A DNA stretch of 64,000 bases from the NCBI GenBank assembly GCA_019509785.1, contig JAEKLQ010000030.1, forward strand, positions 18,435 through 82,434. The letters run 5' to 3'. Position 1 is the first letter of the stretch, and each line of letters opens with the position of its first letter. Below are positions 60,272 to 64,000 of the stretch, in pieces. Under the pieces are notes generated by a model. That model did no database searches and was not told where the DNA came from. It saw only the letters and a program-made list of their open reading frames with translations. This stretch comes from Fibrobacterota bacterium (lineage in GTDB: Bacteria > Fibrobacterota > Fibrobacteria > UBA11236). Position numbers and translations under genes: made by a program.

Positions 60272-61480
60272 TCAATAAACCGCGAGGCTCCGGGTCCGGC
60301 TCTCTCCGCCGGCCGTTAGGCGTAGATAATATACGCCTTTAGGGAGATCCTCCCGCAATCGGGCGGAATGCCCGCCCTTATCGAAAGCGCCGCGCAACAA
60401 GACGGATTCCTTGCCCCGGACATCGCATAAGCTTAAGCTGATTTCGGCCCTGTTCCGGAGGAAGAAGGAGACGCGGTCGCCGGGATGGAAGAGCGACCCC
60501 AGGGGAAAACCGGTTTCCGGCTGACGGCTTGAGGGGCGGAGATCGGTCGGCAATTCAGACAAGCGGAGTTTCCACACCTCGCCGCGGGCTCCGACGAACA
60601 GGGTGGAATCGTACACCATCATGGAATAAAGATCGCCTTTGATCGATCCGTTGTCGATCCGCGTCCAATTGTCCCCGCCGTTCCGGGAACAGAATACTCC
60701 GCCCGTGGCTCCAGCGAACAAGTAAGGGCCGCTGGCCAAGAGCGAGTAGACATCCGGTTGCGTCAGGCCGTTGTTGATCAGCGTCCAGGTAAGGCCATTG
60801 TCCCGCGAGCGGTAGATGCCGTCATTATACCTGAAGCCCGCGGCGAACAATTGGGAGCCGCTCATCGCAAGGTTTTGGCTGCGGCCTACCGCGAGCGAAT
60901 CGTTCATCTCGGTCCAGGAATCGCCGCCGTCCCCGGAGCGGAAAATGCTCCCCATCGATCCGGGGGCATTCAAGGTCCCGGCGATGAGGATGGACCCGTT
61001 GACCAGAAAGGAGCTTACGCGCTTGAGCGTCAAACCGTTATTAATCGGGGTCCAGGACCGGCCGTTGTCGGGCGAGCGGAAGACTCCGGAATCATCCGTT
61101 GCGACGAATAGGGTGTTAGCCCCGACCCCGAGGATGGGAAAAACGGAGGTGGGCAGGCCGGCGCTGGCATCGGTCCAGGTTTCGCCGTTGTCTTGGGTGC
61201 GGAGTACTTTCCACGCGACAACGGCGGCGTATACGCCGGAGCCGTTGGCCGCAACGGAATTGACGGTGTTGTCCAGCCCCAGGTTCGTGATATGCGTCCA
61301 GGTGTTCCCGGTATCATCGGAGCGGAAAAGCCCTCCCACGGTTGCGGCGAAGATGGACTTGCCGCTCACCGCGAAGGAATAGAAATACTCCGCTTCCGGC
61401 ACATCGCTTCGCTTCCAATCCGCGCGGCCCGGCGCGGCGGCCATCAGAATGGATGCCAACAGTCCGCCAAGTCGAACCAT
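60272..61480 (-). CDS. Secreted BNR-repeat beta-propeller protein with a sorting domain
   Basis: 402 residues. Signal peptide, then about seven sialidase/Ycf48-like repeats with Asp-box pattern: GGLFRSDDTGNTWTHI, VLRTQDNGETWTDA, GVFRSPDNGRSWTPI, IFRSGDGGDSWTEM, IYRSRDNGLTWTLI and VFCSRNGGDNWTRI. No catalytic residues of sialidases are recognisable, so it may be a binding or structural propeller. The C-terminal ~75 residues (LSLCDVRGKESVLLRG, LPKGVYYLRLTAGG) form a clear sorting domain. Confidence 0.85.
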   Translation of the reverse strand: MVRLGGLLASILMAAAPGRADWKRSDVPEAEYFYSFAVSGKSIFAATVGGLFRSDDTGNTWTHITNLGLDNTVNSVAANGSGVYAAVVAWKVLRTQDNGETWTDASAGLPTSVFPILGVGANTLFVATDDSGVFRSPDNGRSWTPINNGLTLKRVSSFLVNGSILIAGTLNAPGSMGSIFRSGDGGDSWTEMNDSLAVGRSQNLAMSGSQLFAAGFRYNDGIYRSRDNGLTWTLINNGLTQPDVYSLLASGPYLFAGATGGVFCSRNGGDNWTRIDNGSIKGDLYSMMVYDSTLFVGARGEVWKLRLSELPTDLRPSSRQPETGFPLGSLFHPGDRVSFFLRNRAEISLSLCDVRGKESVLLRGAFDKGGHSARLREDLPKGVYYLRLTAGGESRTRSLAVY

Positions 61481-61560
61481 GTCCAGCCCTCCGCGTCGCT
61501 TTTCCGAAATGTACTTCGAAAATTAGGGGAGACAGTTCGCGTTCCGCTTCACTAGATTTT

Positions 61561-61579
61561 GACCCCAGAAAAAGGGGTC
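61561..61579 (+). promoter_or_regulatory. Hairpin covering the ribosome-binding site of the lipoprotein gene
   Basis: GACCCC (61561-61566) pairs perfectly with GGGGTC (61574-61579) across a 7-base A-rich loop. The 3' arm contains the AAGGGG Shine-Dalgarno for the ATG at 61583. Folding would hide the ribosome-binding site. Confidence 0.45.
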
Positions 61580-61582
61580 TAA

Positions 61583-61969
61583 ATGTCAAAACGGGTATTA
61601 GGGCTGGCGGCGGCGGCGCTGTTGGCCGCTTGCGGGTCCAACCAAGCGCTCCTGGCGCGGCGCAACCAGAGCGAAGCGCAACAACTACAGCAATATTGCC
61701 ACAAGGCCGGAGTGAACAATCCCCAGACCGCCAAGGCGGATCAAACTTTGCAGTCGGCTACAGCGCATCTCGCCGATGGCAAGGAGGAGCAGGCGGCGTC
61801 GGAATCCGATTTGGCCGCAACCTTGTATCGGCTGGCGCTGGCCAGCAAAGAGCTTTCCGACGTGCAAGCCCAGGTGGAAGATCTGAAGAAGGGTCTCGCC
61901 AAGGATAAGGACCAGCTGCAGACCTATCAGGAAATCCTGAGCGAGATGAAAGCGACGAGGAAACCATGA
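61583..61969 (+). CDS. Small lipoprotein preceding an OmpA-family protein
   Basis: 128 residues. Signal peptide ending in lipobox LAACG. The mature part is a long helix rich in Gln, Ala, Lys and Leu with heptad-like spacing (about 40-125), suggesting a coiled coil. No enzyme motif. The stop overlaps the start of the OmpA gene (ATGA), so both act together at the envelope. Confidence 0.75.
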   Translation: MSKRVLGLAAAALLAACGSNQALLARRNQSEAQQLQQYCHKAGVNNPQTAKADQTLQSATAHLADGKEEQAASESDLAATLYRLALASKELSDVQAQVEDLKKGLAKDKDQLQTYQEILSEMKATRKP

Positions 61970-62871
61970 ACAGCATCATCCGTAACATCGCCGTTACCTG
62001 CGCTTTGGCCTTGGGCTTAGGGCTTCCGCGCCTCGCCGAAGCCGCGGCGCCCGCGGCGGCAGTCAAGAAGACCGTGGATCCCCTCACGGAACAGGAAGCG
62101 CGCCTGGACGCCGCGCTCAAGGATCTCGATCCCAATTCGGCCCCTCCCGATCTGGTGCCGGCCGCCCGCGCCCGCATCCAAGAGGCCCGCGCCCTTCTCA
62201 AGGACGATCCCAAGAGCAAAGATGCCCCCGGTTGGATCGCCGCCTGCTCTTTGATGACCGAAGCGGCGGTGGTACAGGTCCATGGCGAACAAGCCCGTTC
62301 CGAGCGCGTCCGCCTGCAGGACGAACGCATCAAGACGCAAGCGGAACTGGTGGCCACCCAGGACGAAATCTTCAAGCTGGAACGCGGATACGCCTCCAGC
62401 CTCAAGGCCGATTTGGATGATCAGAAGAAGAAGGCCGCCGACGCCAAGGAGGACGCGGAAAAGCGCTTCAGCCAGTTGAACAGCGCCTTGATCCAGGTTT
62501 CCCGGGACGCGCGCGGCACCATCATTTCCATGTCGGACATCCTTTTCGACGTGGGCAAGGCCACCTTGACGCAAGATCTGAAGACCAACTTGGCCAAGAT
62601 CGCCGGCATCCTTACCATTTATAAGGACGCGAACGTCCAAGTGGAAGGCCACACCGATAATGTGGGAGGCGAGGAGTACAACCAGAAGCTATCGGAGAAG
62701 CGCGCTGAAAACGTGATGCAGTTCCTGGTCACCCCGGGCGGCATCGCCCAGACCCGGCTCACTTCCATGGGCTATGGTTTCTCCAAACCCATCGCGGATA
62801 ATGCCACCAAGGAAGGCCGCCAGAAGAACCGGCGCGTCGACTTGGTGATCATGGACAAGAAGACCCCGTAA
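61966..62871 (+). CDS. OmpA-family peptidoglycan-binding protein
   Basis: 301 residues. Signal peptide to about residue 26, then a helical coiled-coil region (about 100-170, KLERGYASSLKADLDDQKKK), then a C-terminal OmpA domain: ILFDVGKATLT, VQVEGHTDNVGGEEYNQKLSEKRAENV and SMGYGFSKPIADN, with the Asp/Arg residues that hold diaminopimelate (in HTDNVG and KNRRVDL). There is no beta barrel in the first half, so it is periplasmic or peripherally attached. Confidence 0.88.
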   Translation: MNSIIRNIAVTCALALGLGLPRLAEAAAPAAAVKKTVDPLTEQEARLDAALKDLDPNSAPPDLVPAARARIQEARALLKDDPKSKDAPGWIAACSLMTEAAVVQVHGEQARSERVRLQDERIKTQAELVATQDEIFKLERGYASSLKADLDDQKKKAADAKEDAEKRFSQLNSALIQVSRDARGTIISMSDILFDVGKATLTQDLKTNLAKIAGILTIYKDANVQVEGHTDNVGGEEYNQKLSEKRAENVMQFLVTPGGIAQTRLTSMGYGFSKPIADNATKEGRQKNRRVDLVIMDKKTP

Positions 62872-62872
62872 G

Positions 62873-62891
62873 ACCCGCTTCGCGCGGGTTG
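62873..62891 (+). terminator. Weak terminator-like hairpin after the OmpA-family gene
   Basis: ACCCGC/GCGGGT stem with a 5-base loop just after the stop, followed by TTGATTGT rather than a true T run. Termination here is uncertain. Confidence 0.3.
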
Positions 62892-62943
62892 ATTGTAAAC
62901 ACTCAACGGCCCGCAGAGGTCCGCTTTCAAAAGGGAGAAGAGG

Positions 62944-63405
62944 ATGAACAAGGTAATCGGATGGATGGTAGGAGGCTTAGGGCTGGGGATGTTGCTCATG
63001 GCCTGCGGCGGATCGGACTCCCCCACGGGCCCCGGCACCGGGGGAGCCTTGACGGAAGCGGCCTTGATCGGAAAATGGAATATCACCACCACCCACTATA
63101 CGGGCTGGCAAAACGATAGCGCCGGCAACAAGAAAACCGTGGATTCGACCGACACCTTCCCCTCCGGCATCAATACCGCGGAGTACAAAAGCGACAAGTC
63201 CTTCATCCAGAGCCTGGGCGGGTTTGGGTTTAACGGGACCTGGTCGATCAAGGGGGATTCCCTGATAACCATCTCCACCTTCTTCGGCATTACCGATACG
63301 ACGTCCGCCTACGTTGTCATTAATGGCAACTCGGGCACCTATACCACCCATCAGGTGGATTCCGAACAAGATCTCGTGGTCACCTCGTCGGCGACCAAGC
63401 AATAA
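62944..63405 (+). CDS. Small lipoprotein, lipocalin-like beta-rich domain
   Basis: 153 residues. Signal peptide ending LLMACGG, then beta-rich sequence starting LIGKWNITTTHYTGW and FNGTWSIKGDSLITIST, the pattern of lipocalin-like single-domain lipoproteins. Function unknown. AGAAGAGG precedes the ATG. Gene lies 72 bases after the OmpA-family gene on the same strand. Confidence 0.72.
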   Translation: MNKVIGWMVGGLGLGMLLMACGGSDSPTGPGTGGALTEAALIGKWNITTTHYTGWQNDSAGNKKTVDSTDTFPSGINTAEYKSDKSFIQSLGGFGFNGTWSIKGDSLITISTFFGITDTTSAYVVINGNSGTYTTHQVDSEQDLVVTSSATKQ

Positions 63406-63425
63406 CGGGCCTGGGGGCTGCCGGT

Positions 63426-63977
63426 TCAAACCAGGCAGCCCACCTTGCCCTGGACCTTGCGCTTAAAGCGGGTAAGCCTGCGGGTGACCGCCACGCGGGA
63501 TACCCCCAAGGTGGTCGCGATCTGGGAGTGCGTCAACCCCTGATGCATCACCAGCCCCAGTACCTTACGTGTTACCGGGTCGGCGAATTCGATCAGACGC
63601 CCCACGGCCACCCGGGAGCACGGCTCTTCCCACCTGTCTTCGGCCTCCTCGTTCTCCCGATCGGACAGGAAATTCAATAGGCCCAGCTTTTCCCGGCCGC
63701 GCGCGGCCAAACGGCTTAGGCACTGGTTGATGGCGATACGGGTGATCCAAGTCATGAGATGGCTGCGCCCTTCGAAGCTGTCCAGCCCCCGGTAGGCGCG
63801 GATGAAGGCCTCTTGGGCCATCTCCCGGGCGTCGTCCCAGTCCTTCATATAGCCATAGCAGACATAGGTCACTTTCCGTTGGTATTTACGGAAGAGCTCG
63901 TTCAACAGCTGGTCCTTGTCCGTTTGACTCTTGTTTACCGATTCGGAGCTTGCATGCAGCACGTCTAAGGTTGTCAT
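63426..63977 (-). CDS. ECF-type RNA polymerase sigma factor
   Basis: 183 residues. Region 2: LNELFRKYQRKVTYVCYGYM, DWDDAREMAQEAFIRAYRGL, FEGRSHLMTWITRIAINQCL. Region 4: DPVTRKVLGLVMHQGLTHSQIATTLGVSRVAVTRRLTRF. It differs from the sigma factor at 31824 in sequence, with no anti-sigma gene adjacent. ATG at 63977. Confidence 0.9.
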   Translation of the reverse strand: MTTLDVLHASSESVNKSQTDKDQLLNELFRKYQRKVTYVCYGYMKDWDDAREMAQEAFIRAYRGLDSFEGRSHLMTWITRIAINQCLSRLAARGREKLGLLNFLSDRENEEAEDRWEEPCSRVAVGRLIEFADPVTRKVLGLVMHQGLTHSQIATTLGVSRVAVTRRLTRFKRKVQGKVGCLV

Positions 63978-64000
63978 TTTTCCGTTCCTCCGATTCCTGG

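Overview
This is a GC-rich, gene-dense stretch of a chromosome from a Gram-negative, flagellated, oxygen-exposed bacterium. No prophage, CRISPR array or rRNA operon is visible. Several features fit a free-living member of the Fibrobacterota or a neighbouring phylum of the Fibrobacterota-Chlorobiota-Bacteroidota group: two tandem short type IV pilins, many exported proteins ending in a type IX-secretion-like C-terminal domain, a DUF4301 protein, and abundant lipoproteins. That placement is an inference from family content. The oxygen-dependent coproporphyrinogen oxidase HemF and a COQ7-like diiron protein argue against a strict anaerobe.

Layout. 0-8 kb: an unrecognised possible alpha-toroid protein, a membrane histidine kinase, a UbiA-type prenyltransferase, an orphan transposase-like helix-turn-helix protein, MgtC, RNase HI, a YhhQ-type queuosine-precursor transporter and a flippase-like membrane protein. 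8-14 kb: a surface-polysaccharide block with a glycosyltransferase, a methyltransferase and a four-gene CDP-deoxysugar cassette (RfbF, RfbG, a 3,5-epimerase, a reductase-like SDR) that lacks RfbH. 14-28 kb: housekeeping and redox genes (RlmN, Lgt, HemF, Nudix, FkbM, aminotransferase, corrinoid adenosyltransferase, response regulator, omega-amidase) and a large flavoprotein-polyferredoxin fusion. 28-33 kb: a DUF1800/DUF1501 secreted pair divergent from an ECF sigma, putative anti-sigma and Spy-like sensor operon. 33-45 kb: an extracytoplasmic sugar-oxidation locus (two SMP-30-like beta-propellers, a PQQ-type sugar dehydrogenase, two DUF1080 proteins, an FG-GAP protein), interrupted by fliC-fliW-csrA. 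45-52 kb: a DegP-like protease, RpiA-DUF502, an S1/P1 nuclease with an extra C-terminal Cys/His module, a GH26 enzyme and DUF4301. 52-58 kb: a glycosyltransferase remnant, an O-antigen-ligase/TPR protein beside two pilins, and a membrane-anchored formylglycine-generating-enzyme-like protein. 58-64 kb: SEC-C protein, tRNA-Leu(CAG), a hipBA toxin-antitoxin pair, a BNR-repeat protein, a lipoprotein-OmpA operon, a small lipoprotein and a second ECF sigma factor.

How parts may work together. The 34.9-44.7 kb genes suggest oxidation, lactone opening and 3-keto-glycoside cleavage at the cell surface. FliC, FliW and CsrA form a complete flagellin homeostasis loop behind a candidate sigma-54 promoter. 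The ligase downstream of the pilins suggests pilin O-glycosylation. The most unusual items are the flavoprotein-polyferredoxin fusion, the pilin/ligase arrangement, the sugar-oxidation locus, a probable CTG start for the DUF4301 gene, and the apparently leaderless hipB with three 10-bp operator-like repeats.
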